DNA of 64,000 bases from Haliclystus octoradiatus (GCA_916610825.1 OU744447.1:15111751-15175750), one strand, 5' to 3'. Counted from the first letter of the stretch, positions 27,920-43,162 are shown. Notes: generated from the letters alone by a model not told the origin. Program-made: numbers and translations.

Positions 27920-29256
27920 TGATCTAGTAATAATGTAAACCTACCCACTATGATCTACTAAAACTTACATCTACCCACTTTGTTCTAGTAGTGAGTCTCT
28001 TGTATTCACTATGATGAATAGGGATATAGAAAAGAGTGGTTTGTATCTACTATGATCTAGCTATCATCTAAAAAAATGTTCATCTATCCTTTATCATCTG
28101 GTATTGATCTAATATTAATGTCCATCTACCCACTATGATCTAGTAAGAAGTCTCCTGTATTTACAATGATGTATAGGGATCTAGAAATGAGCGACTTGTA
28201 TCTACTATGATCTAGTTATCATGTACAAAATATGTTTATCTATCTACCATCATCTGTTAATGATCTAATATTAATGTCCATCTACCCACTATGATCTAGA
28301 AGTAATGTACATATGACCACTATGATGTAGAATAATGTACAAATACCCACTATGATCTAGTAAAAAGTTACATCTACCCACTATGGTCTAGTGACAAGTC
28401 TCTTGTATTCATTCTGATGTATAGGGATCTTGAAAAGAGTCACTTGTATTTACTATGATCTAGTTATGATCTACAAATAATGTTCATCAATCCACTATCA
28501 TCTGGTAATAATCTAATATTAATGTCCATCTACCCACTATGATCTAGTAATAAATCTTCTGTATTTACCATGATGTATAGGGATCTAGAAATGAGTGACT
28601 TGTTTCTACTATGATCTAGCTATGATCTACAAAAATGTTCATCTATCCACAATCATCATGTAATGATCTATTATTTATGTGCATCTACCGGATATGATCT
28701 AGTAATAATGTAGATTAGGACCACTATGATCTAGAATAATGTACATATACCCACTATGATCAAGTAAAAAGTTACATCTACCCACTATGATCTAGTGATA
28801 AGTCTCTTGCATTCGCTATGATGTAAAGGGATCTTGAAAGGGTGACTTGTATCTACTATGATCTAGTTATGATCTACAAATAATGTTTATCTATCTACTA
28901 TCATCTGGTAATGATCAGATATTAATGTCCATCTACCCGATATGATCTAAGAATAATGTACATATGACAACTATGATATAGAAATAATGTACATATACCC
29001 GCTATGATCTAGTCTAAACTTACATCTACCTATCATGAACCAGTAATAAGTCTACTGTATTCACTATGATGTATAGGGATCTAGAAAAGAGTGACTTGTT
29101 TCTACTATGCTCTAGTTATGATCTACAAATAATGTTCAACTATCCACTATGACCTGGTAATGATCTAATAGTAATGTCCCTGTGCCCACTATGATCTAGT
29201 AGTATTGTACATCTACCCACTATGATCTGGTAATAATGTATATATACCCGATATGA

Positions 29257-29467
29257 TATAACAATGAATCACTTGTATCCACTATAACCTAGTAGTGATT
29301 TGGTGAGGTGTTGATTGTATCCACTATGTTCCAGAATTGATCTAGAAATATTATACATCTATCCACTATGATCTAGTGAAAAGTCAATTGAATCCACCGT
29401 GATCTGTTATCAATCTAGAAAGAAGTACCTTTTATCCACAATGATCTATTAATGATCTAATAATATG
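29257..29467 (+). repeat. d relic, long form (E1)
   Basis: Here the relic continues for about 100 bp with GTCAATTGAATCCACCG, GAAGTACCTTTTATCC and AATGATCTATTAATGATC. These match the D cassette segment TTCAATTGAATCAACC to AATGATCTATTAATG. The longer homology in the right order supports descent from D rather than chance similarity. In the short forms this part is replaced by a standard 248 bp unit start. Confidence 0.8.
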
Positions 29468-30595
29468 ATTACCCATTATGATCTGTCAATAATGTTTATA
29501 TGAGCACTATGATCTAGAAATAATGTACATATAACTACCATGATCTAGTAAAAACTTAAATCTACCAACTATGATCTAGTCTTAAGTCTCCTGTGTTTAC
29601 CACGATGTATAGGGATCTAGAAATGAATGACTTGAATCTACTATGATCTAGTAATGATCTACAAAAAATGTTCATCTATCCACTATCATCTGGAAATAAT
29701 CTAATATTAATGTCCATCTACACACTATGATCTAGTAATAAGTCTTCTGTATTTACGATGATGTATAGGGATCTAGAAATGAGTGACTTGTATCCACTAT
29801 GATCTAGCAGTGATCTAGTAATAATGTAAACCTACGCAATTTGATCTACTAAAACTTACATCTACCCACTTTGTTCTAGTAATAAGTCTCTTGTATTCAT
29901 TATGATGTATAGGTATCTAGAATAGCGTGGTTTGTGTCTACTATGATCTAGTCATGATTACCCACCATGATCTGTCAATAATGATTATATGACCGTTATG
30001 ATCTAAAAATTATGTACATATAAGTACTATGATCTAGTAAAAACTTACATCTACCCACTATGATCTAGTAATAAGTCTCCTGTATTCACTATGATGTATG
30101 GGGATCTAGAAAGAGTGACTTGTATCTACTATGATCTAGTTATGATCTACAAAAAATGTTCATCTATCCACTATCATCTGGTAATGATCTAATATTAATG
30201 TCCATCTAGCCACTATGATTTAGTAATAATGTACATATGACCACTACGATCTAGAAACAATGTATATATACCCACTATGATCTAGTAAAAAGTTACATCT
30301 TCCCACTATGATCTAGTGATAAGTCTCTTGCATTCACTATGATGTATAGGGATCTTGAAATGGTGACTTGTATCTACTATGATCTAGTTATGATCTACAA
30401 ATAATGTTTATCTATCTACTATCATCTGGTAATGATCTGATATTAATGTCCATCTACCCGATATGATCTAGGAATAATGTACATATGACAACTATGATCT
30501 AGTAATAATGTCCATCTACCAACTATGATCTAGTAATAATGTACATATGATTAATATGATCTAGAAATAATGTACATATACCCACTATGATCTAG

Positions 30596-30657
30596 TAATA
30601 ATTTCATTTTACCAACTATGATCTAGTAATAATTTCATTTTACCAACTATGATCTAG
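30596..30657 (+). repeat. Extra 31 bp monomer duplication in E1
   Basis: The monomer beginning TAATAATTTCATTTTACC occurs twice in a row (30596-30626 and 30627-30657) with no difference. All other copies of this run, outside E2, have it once. Because of it the distance from GTACATATGACAAC to the D landmark is 248 instead of 217. It is a single-monomer slippage event older than the E duplication. Confidence 0.93.
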
Positions 30658-30695
30658 TAATATTGTACATATGACCAATATGATCTAGAAATAAT

Positions 30696-31426
30696 CTAAG
30701 TATACCCGCTTTTAGCTAGTAAAGAGTCAATGGTAGCATTTGTGATCTCGTAACAATAAAAAATCATCCACTAAAATGTAGAAATGATTTGGAGAGGAGT
30801 GGCCTGTATCTACTATGATCTAATAATGATCTACAAATATTATACATCTACCCAGTATGATCCAGTAATGAGTCACTTGTATCCACTGTCATCTATTGAC
30901 CTAGTAATAATTTTCATCTACACACCGTGATCTAGCAATAATGATTGTTATCCTCTATGATCTATTTGTTATCTAGAAAGAACTAACATGTGTCCACTAT
31001 GACCTACTGATTATAAATTAGTATTGTACATCTACCCACTATGATCTAGTAATTATGTACATCAACCCAATATGATATAGCAATGAATCGCTTGTATCCA
31101 CTATGATCTAGAAGTGATTGTAGAGGTTTTGCTTCCACCCACTATGTTCTAGAAATGATCTAGAAATATTATAAATCTACCCACTATGATTATGTGTGAC
31201 TTCAATTGAATCAACCATGATCTGTTATTAATCTAGAAAGAACTACCTTTTATCCACAATGATCTATTAATGATCTAGTAATATAGTTCGCCTAGTTACT
31301 ATGATCAGTTAATGAGTTCATCGTATCCAATATGATTTAGGAGTGATGTAGAATAGAGTTACTTGCATATATTATGATCTAGTGGTGATCTAGAAAGAAA
31401 ATGCTTTATCAACTATGATCTAGCAG
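30696..31426 (+). repeat. D cassette 9, 731 bp
   Basis: E1 copy. Private variants shared only with cassette 10: CGCTTTTAGCTAG near 30708, AACATGTGTCC near 30986 and CACTATGAACTAC near 31452, just beyond the cassette. Confidence 0.9.
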
Positions 31427-34400
31427 TGATCTAGTAATAATGTAAACCTACCCACTATGAACTACTAAAACTTACATCTACCCACTTTGTTCTAGTAGTG
31501 AGTCTCTTGTATTCACTATGATGAATAGGGATATAGAAAAGAGTGGTTTGTATCTACTATGATCTAGCTATCATCTAAAAAAATGTTCATCAATCCACTA
31601 TCATCTGGTATTGATCTAATATTAATGTCTATCTACCCACTATAATCTAGTAATAATGTTTATATGACCACTATGATCTAGAAATAATGTACATATAACT
31701 ACCATGATTTAGTAAAAACTCACATCTACCCACTATGATCTAGTAAGAAGTCTCCTGTATTTACCATGATGTATAGGGATCTAGAAATGAGCGACTTGTA
31801 TCTACTATGATCTAGTTATCATGTACAAAATATGTTTATCTATCTACCATCATCTGTTAATGATCTAATATTAATGTCCATCTACCCACTATGATCTAGT
31901 AGTAATGTACATATGACCACTATGATGTAGAATAATGTACAAATACCCATTATGATCTAGTAAAAAGTTACATCTACCCACTATAGTCTAGTGACAAGTC
32001 TCTTGTATTCATTCTGATGTATAGGGATCTTGAAAAGAGTCACTTGTATTTACTATGATCTAGTTATGATCTACAAATAATGTTCATCAATCCACTATCA
32101 TCTGGTAATAATCTAATATTAATGTCCATCTACCCACTATGATCTAGTAATAAGTCTTCTGTATTTACCATGATGTATAGGGATCTAGAAATGAGTGACT
32201 TTTATCCACTATGATCTAGCAGTGATCTAGTAATAATGTAAACCTACCCACTATGATCTACTAAAACTTACATCTACCCACTTTGTTCTAGTACTAAGTC
32301 TCTTGTATTCACTATGATGAATAGGGTTATAGAAAAGAGTGGTTTGTATCTACTATGATCTAGTCATGATTATCCACTATGATTTGTCAATAATGTTTAT
32401 ATGACCACTATGATCTAGTAATAATGTTTATATGACTACTATGATATAGAAATAATGTACATATAACTACCATGATCTAGTAAAAATTTACATCTACGCA
32501 CTATGATTTAGTAATAAGTCTAATGTATTCATTATGATGTATGGGGATCTAGAAACGAGTGACTTGTATCTACTATGATCTAGCTATGATCTACAAAAAT
32601 GTTCATATATCCACAATCATCATGTAATTATCTATTATTTATGTGCATCTACCGGATATGATCTAGTAATAATGTAGATTAGGACCACTATGATCTAGAA
32701 TAATGTACATATACCCACTATGATCTAGTAAAAACTTACATCTACCCACTATGATCTAGTAATAAGTCTCCTGTATTCACTATCATGTATGGGGATCTAG
32801 AAAGAGTGACTTGTATCTACTATGATCTAGTTATGATCTACAAATAATGCTTATCTATCTACTATCATCTGATAATGATCTTATATTAATGTCCATCTAC
32901 CCACTATGATCTAGTTATAATGTTTATATGACCAGTATGATCTAGAAATAATGTACATAGAACTACCATGATCTAGTAAAAATTTACATCTACGCACTAT
33001 GATCTAGTAAAAAGTTACATCTACCCACTATGGTCTAGTGACAAGTCTCTTGTATTCATTCTGATGTATAGGGATCTTGAAAAGAGTCACTTGTATTTAC
33101 TATGATCTAGTTATGATCTACAAATAATGTTCATCAATCCACTATCATCTGGTAATAATCTAATATTAATGTCCATCTACCCACTATGATCTAGTAATAA
33201 GTCTTCTGTATTTACCATGATGTATAGGGATCTAGAAATGAGTGACTTGTTTCTACTATGATCTAGCTATGATCTACAAAAATGTTCATCTATCCACAAT
33301 CATCATGTAATGATCTATTATTTATGTGCATCTACCGGATATGATCTAGTAATAATGTAGATTAGGACCACTATGATCTAGAATAATGTACATATACCCA
33401 CTATGATCTAGTAAAAACTTACATATACCCACTATGATCTAGTAATAAGTCTCCTGTATTCACTATCATGTATGGGGATCTAGAAAGAGTGACTTGTATC
33501 TACTATGATCTAGTTATGATCTACAAATAATGCTTATCTATCTACTATCATCTGATAATGATCTTATATTAATGTCCATCTACCCACTATGATCTAGTTA
33601 TAATGTTTATATGACCAGTATGAACTAGAAATAATGTACATATAACTACCATGATCTAGTAAAAATTTACATCTACGCACTATGATCTAGTAATAAGTCT
33701 AATGTATTCATTATGATGTATGGGGATCTAGAAACGAGTGACTTGTATCTACTATGATCTAGCTATGATCTACAAAAATGTTCATCTATCCACAATCATC
33801 ATGTAATGATCTATTATTTATGTGCATCTACCGGATATGATCTAGTAATAATGTAGATTAGGACCACTATGATCTAGAATAATGTACATATACCCACTAT
33901 GATCAAGTAAAAAGTTACATCTACCCACTATGATCTAGTGATAAGTCTTCTGTATTTACCATGATGTATAGGGATCTAGAAATGAGTGACTTGTATCCAC
34001 TATGATCTAGCAGTGATCTAGTAATAATGTAAACCTATGCAATTTGATCTACTAAAACTTACATCTACCCACCTTGTTCTAGTAATAAGTCTCTTGTATT
34101 CATTATGATGTATAGGTATCTAGAATAGCGTGGTTTGTGTCTACTATGATCTAGTCATGATTACCCACCATGATCTGTCAATAATGTCTATATGACCGCT
34201 ATGATCTAGAAATTATGTACATATAAGTACTATGATCTAGTAAAAACTTACATCTACCCACTATGATCTAGTAATAAGTCTCCTGTATTCACTATGATGA
34301 TGGGGATCTAGAAAGAGTGACTTGTATCTACTATGATCTAGTTATGATCTACAAAAATGTTCATCTATCCTTTATCATCTGGTATTGATCTAATATTAAT

Positions 34401-35111
34401 GTCCATCTACCCACTATGATCTAGTAAGAAGTCTCCTGTATTTACCATGATGTATAGGGATCTAGAAATGAGCGACTTGTATCTACTATGATCTAGTTAT
34501 CATGTACAAAATATGTTTATCTATCTACCATCATCTGTTAATGATCTAATATCAATGTCCATCTACCCACTATGATCTAGTAGTAATGTACATATGACCA
34601 CTATGATGTAGAATAATGTACAAATACCCACTATGATCTAGTAAAAAGTTACATCTACCCACTATGGTCCAGTCACAAGTCTCTTGTATTCATTCTGATG
34701 TATAGGGATCTAGAAAGAGTGACTTGTATCTACTATGATCTAGTTATGATCTACAAAAAATGTTCATCTATCCACTATCATCTGGTAATGATCTAATATT
34801 AATGTCCATCTACCCACTATGATTTAGTAATAATGTACATATGACCACTACGATCTAGAAACAATGTACATATACCCACTATGATCTAGTGATAAGTCTC
34901 TTGCATTCACTATGATGTATAGGGATCTTGAAATGGTGACTTGTATCTACTATGATCTAGTTATGATCTACAAATAATGTTTATCTATCTACTATCATCT
35001 GGTAATGATCTGATATTAATGTCCATCTACCCGATATGATCTAGGAATAATGTACATATGACAACTATGATCTAGCAATAATGTCCATCTACCAACTATG
35101 ATCTAGTAATA

Positions 35112-35160
35112 ATGTACATATGATTAATATGATCTAGAAATAATGTACATATACCCGCTA
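35112..35160. other. E1/E2 duplication junction
   Basis: A run of ordinary monomers (GATTAATATGATCTAG) passes through the shared AAATAATGTACATATACCC into the E start CGCTATGATCTAGTCTAAAC. At the left end of E1 the same shared word follows CAACTATGATATAG. Confidence 0.87.
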
Positions 35161-35412
35161 TGATCTAGTCTAAACTTACATCTACCTATCATGAACCAGT
35201 AATAAGTCTACTGTATTCACTATGATGTATAGGGATCTAGAAAAGAGTGACTTGTTTCTACTATGCTCTAGTTATGATCTACAAATAATGTTCAACTATC
35301 CACTATGACCTGGTAATGATCTAATAGTAATGTCCCTGTGCCCACTATGATCTAGTAGTATTGTACATCTACCCACTATGATCTGGTAATAATGTATATA
35401 TACCCGATATGA

Positions 35413-35623
35413 TATAACAATGAATCACTTGTATCCACTATAACCTAGTAGTGATTTGGTGAGGTGTTGATTGTATCCACTATGTTCCAGAATTGATCTA
35501 GAAATATTATACATCTATCCACTATGATCTAGTGAAAAGTCAATTGAATCCACCGTGATCTGTTATCAATCTAGAAAGAAGTACCTTTTATCCACAATGA
35601 TCTATTAATGATCTAATAATATG
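35413..35623 (+). repeat. d relic, long form (E2)
   Basis: E2 copy at offset 6156; TTTGGTGAGG at 35455. Confidence 0.8.
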
Positions 35624-36751
35624 ATTACCCATTATGATCTGTCAATAATGTTTATATGAGCACTATGATCTAGAAATAATGTACATATAACTACCATGAT
35701 CTAGTAAAAACTTAAATCTACCAACTATGATCTAGTCTTAAGTCTCCTGTGTTTACCACGATGTATAGGGATCTAGAAATGAATGACTTGAATCTACTAT
35801 GATCTAGTAATGATCTACAAAAAATGTTCATCTATCCACTATCATCTGGAAATAATCTAATATTAATGTCCATCTACACACTATGATCTAGTAATAAGTC
35901 TTCTGTATTTACGATGATGTATAGGGATCTAGAAATGAGTGACTTGTATCCACTATGATCTAGCAGTGATCTAGTAATAATGTAAACCTACGCAATTTGA
36001 TCTACTAAAACTTACATCTACCCACTTTGTTCTAGTAATAAGTCTCTTGTATTCATTATGATGTATAGGTATCTAGAATAGCGTGGTTTGTGTCTACTAT
36101 GATCTAGTCATGATTACCCACCATGATCTGTCAATAATGATTATATGACCGTTATGATCTAGAAATTATGTACATATAGGTACTATGATCTAGTAAAAAC
36201 TTACATCTACCCACTATGATCTAGTAATAAGTCTCCTGTATTCACTATGATGTATGGGGATCTAGAAAGAGTGACTTGTATCTACTATGATCTAGTTATG
36301 ATCTACAAAAAATGTTCATCTATCCACTATCATCTGGTAATGATCTAATATTAATGTCCATCTAGCCACTATGATTTAGTAATAATGTACATATGACCAC
36401 TACGATCTAGAAACAATGTATATATACCCACTATGATCTAGTAAAAAGTTACATCTTCCCACTATGATCTAGTGATAAGTCTCTTGCATTCACTATGATG
36501 TATAGGGATCTTGAAATGGTGACTTGTATCTACTATGATCTAGTTATGATCTACAAATAATGTTTATCTATCTACTATCATCTGGTAATGATCTGATATT
36601 AATGTCCATCTACCCGATATGATCTAGGAATAATGTACATATGACAACTATGATCTAGTAATAATGTCCATCTACCAACTATGATCTAGTAATAATGTAC
36701 ATATGATTAATATGATCTAGAAATAATGTACATATACCCACTATGATCTAG

Positions 36752-36813
36752 TAATAATTTCATTTTACCAACTATGATCTAGTAATAATTTCATTTTACC
36801 AACTATGATCTAG
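36752..36813 (+). repeat. Extra 31 bp monomer duplication in E2
   Basis: Copy of the E1 event at offset 6156. Its presence in both E units, and absence from the paralogous 42977-46700 stretch, places the slippage after the 16 kb-scale duplication and before the 6156 bp one. Confidence 0.93.
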
Positions 36814-36851
36814 TAATATTGTACATATGACCAATATGATCTAGAAATAAT

Positions 36852-37582
36852 CTAAGTATACCCGCTTTTAGCTAGTAAAGAGTCAATGGTAGCATTTGTG
36901 ATCTCGTAACAATAAAAAATCATCCACTAAAATGTAGAAATGATTTGGAGAGGAGTGGCCTGTATCTACTATGATCTAATAATGATCTACAAATATTATA
37001 CATCTACCCAGTATGATCCAGTAATGAGTCACTTGTATCCACTGTCATCTATTGACCTAGTAATAATTTTCATCTACACACCGTGATCTAGCAATAATGA
37101 TTGTTATCCTCTATGATCTATTTGTTATCTAGAAAGAACTAACATGTGTCCACTATGACCTACTGATTATAAATTAGTATTGTACATCTACCCACTATGA
37201 TCTAGTAATTATGTACATCAACCCAATATGATATAGCAATGAATCGCTTGTATCCACTATGATCTAGAAGTGATTGTAGAGGTTTTGCTTCCACCCACTA
37301 TGTTCTAGAAATGATCTAGAAATATTATAAATCTACCCACTATGATTATGTGTGACTTCAATTGAATCAACCATGATCTGTTATTAATCTAGAAAGAACT
37401 ACCTTTTATCCACAATGATCTATTAATGATCTAGTAATATAGTTCGCCTAGTTACTATGATCAGTTAATGAGTTCATCGTATCCAATATGATTTAGGAGT
37501 GATGTAGAATAGAGTTACTTGCATATATTATGATCTAGTGGTGATCTAGAAAGAAAATGCTTTATCAACTATGATCTAGCAG
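36852..37582 (+). repeat. D cassette 10, 731 bp
   Basis: E2 copy of cassette 9 at offset 6156, with the same private variants. Confidence 0.9.
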
Positions 37583-40500
37583 TGATCTAGTAATAATGTA
37601 AACCTACCCACTATGAACTACTAAAACTTACATCTACCCACTTTGTTCTAGTAGTGAGTCTCTTGTATTCACTATGATGAATAGGGATATAGAAAAGAGT
37701 GGTTTGTATCTACTATGATCTAGCTATCATCTAAAAAAATGTTCATCAATCCACTATCATCTGGTATTGATCTAATATTAATGTCTATCTACCCACTATA
37801 ATCTAGTAATAATGTTTATATGACCACTATGATCTAGAAATAATGTACATATAACTACCATGATTTAGTAAAAACTCACATCTACCCACTATGATCTAGT
37901 AAGAAGTCTCCTGTATTTACCATGATGTATAGGGATCTAGAAATGAGCGACTTGTATCTACTATGATCTAGTTATCATGTACAAAATATGTTTATCTATC
38001 TACCATCATCTGTTAATGATCTAATATTAATGTCCATCTACCCACTATGATCTAGTAGTAATGTACATATGACCACTATGATGTAGAATAATGTACAAAT
38101 ACCCATTATGATCTAGTAAAAAGTTACATCTACCCACTATAGTCTAGTGACAAGTCTCTTGTATTCATTCTGATGTATAGGGATCTTGAAAAGAGTCACT
38201 TGTATTTACTATGATCTAGTTATGATCTACAAATAATGTTCATCAATCCACTATCATCTGGTAATAATCTAATATTAATGTCCATCTACCCACTATGATC
38301 TAGTAATAAGTCTTCTGTATTTACCATGATGTATAGGGATCTAGAAATGAGTGACTTTTATCCACTATGATCTAGCAGTGATCTAGTAATAATGTAAACC
38401 TACCCACTATGATCTACTAAAACTTACATCTACCCACTTTGTTCTAGTACTAAGTCTCTTGTATTCACTATGATGAATAGGGTTATAGAAAAGAGTGGTT
38501 TGTATCTACTATGATCTAGTCATGATTATCCACTATGATTTGTCAATAATGTTTATATGACCACTATGATCTAGTAATAATGTTTATATGACTACTATGA
38601 TATAGAAATAATGTACATATAACTACCATGATCTAGTAAAAATTTACATCTACGCACTATGATTTAGTAATAAGTCTAATGTATTCATTATGATGTATGG
38701 GGATCTAGAAACGAGTGACTTGTATCTACTATGATCTAGCTATGATCTACAAAAATGTTCATCTATCCACAATCATCATGTAATTATCTATTATTTATGT
38801 GCATCTACCGGATATGATCTAGTAATAATGTAGATTAGGACCACTATGATCTAGAATAATGTACATATACCCACTATGATCTAGTAAAAACTTACATCTA
38901 CCCACTATGATCTAGTAATAAGTCTCCTGTATTCACTATCATGTATGGGGATCTAGAAAGAGTGACTTGTATCTACTATGATCTAGTTATGATCTACAAA
39001 TAATGCTTATCTATCTACTATCATCTGATAATGATCTTATATTAATGTCCATCTACCCACTATGATCTAGTTATAATGTTTATATGACCAGTATGATCTA
39101 GAAATAATGTACATAGAACTACCATGATCTAGTAAAAATTTACATCTACGCACTATGATCTAGTAAAAAGTTACATCTACCCACTATGGTCTAGTGACAA
39201 GTCTCTTGTATTCATTCTGATGTATAGGGATCTTGAAAAGAGTCACTTGTATTTACTATGATCTAGTTATGATCTACAAATAATGTTCATCAATCCACTA
39301 TCATCTGGTAATAATCTAATATTAATGTCCATCTACCCACTATGATCTAGTAATAAGTCTTCTGTATTTACCATGATGTATAGGGATCTAGAAATGAGTG
39401 ACTTGTTTCTACTATGATCTAGCTATGATCTACAAAAATGTTCATCTATCCACAATCATCATGTAATGATCTATTATTTATGTGCATCTACCGGATATGA
39501 TCTAGTAATAATGTAGATTAGGACCACTATGATCTAGAATAATGTACATATACCCACTATGATCTAGTAAAAACTTACATCTACCCACTATGATCTAGTA
39601 ATAAGTCTCCTGTATTCACTATCATGTATGGGGATCTAGAAAGAGTGACTTGTATCTACTATGATCTAGTTATGATCTACAAATAATGCTTATCTATCTA
39701 CTATCATCTGATAATGATCTTATATTAATGTCCATCTACCCACTATGATCTAGTTATAATGTTTATATGACCAGTATGAACTAGAAATAATGTACATATA
39801 ACTACCATGATCTAGTAAAAATTTACATCTACGCACTATGATCTAGTAATAAGTCTAATGTATTCATTATGATGTATGGGGATCTAGAAACGAGTGACTT
39901 GTATCTACTATGATCTAGCTATGATCTACAAAAATGTTCATCTATCCACAATCATCATGTAATGATCTATTATTTATGTGCATCTACCGGATATGATCTA
40001 GTAATAATGTAGATTAGGACCACTATGATCTAGAATAATGTACATATACCCACTATGATCAAGTAAAAAGTTACATCTACCCACTATGATCTAGTGATAA
40101 GTCTTCTGTATTTACCATGATGTATAGGGATCTAGAAATGAGTGACTTGTATCCACTATGATCTAGCAGTGATCTAGTAATAATGTAAACCTATGCAATT
40201 TGATCTACTAAAACTTACATCTACCCACCTTGTTCTAGTAATAAGTCTCTTGTATTCATTATGATGTATAGGTATCTAGAATAGCGTGGTTTGTGTCTAC
40301 TATGATCTAGTCATGATTACCCACCATGATCTGTCAATAATGTCTATATGACCGCTATGATCTAGAAATTATGTACATATAAGTACTATGATCTAGTAAA
40401 AACTTACATCTACCCACTATGATCTAGTAATAAGTCTCCTGTATTCACTATGATGATGGGGATCTAGAAAGAGTGACTTGTATCTACTATGATCTAGTTA

Positions 40501-41207
40501 TGATCTACAAAAATGTTCATCTATCCTTTATCATCTGGTATTGATCTAATATTAATGTCCATCTACCCACTATGATCTAGTAAGAAGTCTCCTGTATTTA
40601 CCATGATGTATAGGGATCTAGAAATGAGCGACTTGTATCTACTATGATCTAGTTATCATGTACAAAATATGTTTATCTATCTACCATCATCTGTTAATGA
40701 TCTAATATCAATGTCCATCTACCCACTATGATCTAGTAGTAATGTACATATGACCACTATGATGTAGAATAATGTACAAATACCCACTATGATCTAGTAA
40801 AAAGTTACATCTACCCACTATGGTCCAGTCACAAGTCTCTTGTATTCATTCTGATGTATAGGGATCTAGAAAGAGTGACTTGTATCTACTATGATCTAGT
40901 TATGATCTACAAAAAATGTTCATCTATCCACTATCATCTGGTAATGATCTAATATTAATGTCCATCTACCCACTATGATTTAGTAATAATGTACATATGA
41001 CCACTACGATCTAGAAACAATGTACATATACCCACTATGATCTAGTGATAAGTCTCTTGCATTCACTATGATGTATAGGGATCTTGAAATGGTGACTTGT
41101 ATCTACTATGATCTAGTTATGATCTACAAATAATGTTTATCTATCTACTATCATCTGGTAATGATCTGATATTAATGTCCATCTACCCGATATGATCTAG
41201 GAATAAT

Positions 41208-42976
41208 GTACATATGACAACTATGATCTAGCAATAATGTCCATCTACCAACTATGATCTAGTAATAATGTACATATGATTAATATGATCTAGAAATAAT
41301 GTACATATACCCACTATGATCTAGTAATAATTTCATTTTACCAACTATGATCTAGTAATATTGTACATATGACCAATATGATCTAGAAATAATCTAAGTA
41401 TACCTGCTTTGAGCTAGTAAAGAGTCAATGGTAGCATTTGTGATCTCGTAACAATAAAAAATCATCCACTAAAATGTAGAAATGATTTGGAGAGGAGTGG
41501 CCTGTATCTACTATGATCTAATAATGATCTACAAATATTATACATCTACCCAGTATGATCCAGTAATGAGTCACTTGTATCCACTGTCATCTATTGACCT
41601 AGTAATATTTTTCATCTACACACCGTGATCTAGCAATAATGATTGTTATCCTCTATGATCTATTTGTTATCTAGAAAGAACTAACATATGTCCACTATGA
41701 CCTACTGATTATAAATTAGTATTGTACATCTACCCACTATGATCTAGTAATTATGTACATCAACCCAATATGATATAGCAATGAATCACTTGTATCTACT
41801 ATGATCTAGAAGTGATTGTAGAGGTTTTGCTTCCACCCACTATGTTCTAGAAGTGATCTAGAAATATTATACATCTATCCCACTATGATTATGTGTGACT
41901 TCAATTGAATCAACCATGATCTGTTATTAATCTAGAAAGAACTACCTTTTATCCACAATGATCTATTAATGATCTAGTAATATAGTTCGCCTAGTTACTA
42001 TGATCAGTTAATGAGTTCATCGTATCCAATATGATTTAGGAGTGATGTAGAATAGAGTTACTTGCATATATTATGATCTAGTGGTGATCTAGAAAGAAAA
42101 TGCTTTATCAACTATGATCTAGCAGTGATCTAGTAATAATGTAAACCTACCCACTATGATCTACTAAAACTTACATCTACCCACTTTGTTCTAGTAATGA
42201 GTCTCTTGTATTCACTATGATGAATAGGGATATAGAAAAGAGTGGTTTGTATCTACTATGATCTAGCTATCATCTAAAAAAATGTTCATCTATCCTTTAT
42301 CATCTGGTATTGATCTAATATTAATGTCCATCTACCCACTATGATCTAGTAAGAAGTCTCCTGTATTTACCATGATGTATAGGGATCTAGAAATGAGCGA
42401 CTTGTATCTACTATGATCTAGTTATCACGTACAAAATATGTTTATCTATCTACCATCATCTGTTAATGATCTAATATTAATGTCCATCTACCCACTATGA
42501 TCTAGTAGTAATGTACATATGACCACTATGATGTAGAATAATGTACAAATACCCACTATGATCTAGTAAAAAGTTACATCTACCCACTATGGTCCAGTCA
42601 CAAGTCTCTTGTATTCATTCTGATGTATAGGGATCTAGAAAGAGTGACTTGTATCTACTATGATCTAGTTATGATCTACAAAAAATGTTCATCTATCCAC
42701 TATCATCTGGTAATGATCTAATATTAATGTCCATCTACCCTAAATGATTTAGTAATAATGTACATATGACCACTACGATCTAGAAACAATGTACATATAC
42801 CCACTATGATCTAGTGATAAGTCTCTTGCATTCACTATGATGTATAGGGATCTTGAAATGGTGACTTGTATCTACTATGATCTAGTTATGATCTACAAAT
42901 AATGTTTATCTATCTACTATCATCTGGTAATGATCTGATATTAATGTCCATCTACCCGATATGATCTAGGAATAAT
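41208..42976 (+). repeat. 1769 bp unit
   Basis: Equivalent of the 2017 bp unit with one 248 bp seven-monomer unit removed: 2017 minus 1769 is exactly 248. The loss is after CTAAAAAAATGTTCATC near 42290, which joins straight to TATCCTTTATCATC instead of passing through the extra unit seen at about 1085-1333. Confidence 0.82.
41394..42125 (+). repeat. D cassette 11, 732 bp
   Basis: Bridge F, first of the 1769 bp pair. One extra C in CTATCCCACTATG near 41875 makes it 732 bp. Other private changes: TAATATTTTTC near 41603 and GTATCTACTATG near 41792. Confidence 0.9.
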
Positions 42977-43162
42977 GTACATATGACAACTATGATCTTG
43001 TAATAATGTCCATCTACCAACTATGATCTAGTAATAATGTACATATGATTAATATGATCTAGAAATAATGTACATATACCCACTATGATCTAGTAATAAT
43101 TTCATTTTACCAACTATGATCTAGTAATATTGTACATATGACCAATATGATCTAGAAATAAT

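Larger units (their letters stand above)
24690..28979 (+). repeat. Mosaic bridge C of 248 bp units
   Basis: This stretch is not part of a nearby tandem duplication. It is a patchwork of 248 bp-type units, one D cassette (27189-27919) and the only microsatellite expansion of the window. From about 26240 onward it is paralogous to about 42280 onward, at offset 16039 before the microsatellite and 15974 after it, so the difference is exactly the 65 bp insertion. A single base is missing near 24770 (ATGTTATATG where relatives have ATGTTTATATG). Confidence 0.75.
28980..35135 (+). repeat. 6156 bp duplicated segment, copy E1
   Basis: It repeats at offset 6156 (28998 to 35154, 30479 to 36635, 30727 to 36883). 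It contains a long-form d relic, one D cassette and a long run of 248 bp units. The boundary lies in shared sequence around TAGAAATAATGTACATATAC. Only a handful of differences from E2 were seen: CTAAAAATT at 30003 against CTAGAAATT, ATAAGTAC near 30019 against ATAGGTAC, and ACATATACCC at 33421 against ACATCTACCC. This is the most alike of the large pairs. Confidence 0.92.
35136..41291 (+). repeat. 6156 bp duplicated segment, copy E2
   Basis: Second copy of E1, including unusual variants such as the extra 31 bp monomer (36752-36813), CTTTTAGCTAG in the D cassette, and the 3-base-shortened GATGATGGGG near 40449. The right end is at about 41291: after the shared ATGTACATATACCC the sequence continues with the ordinary monomer run instead of the CGCTATGATCTAGTC that opens each E unit. 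Confidence 0.92.
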
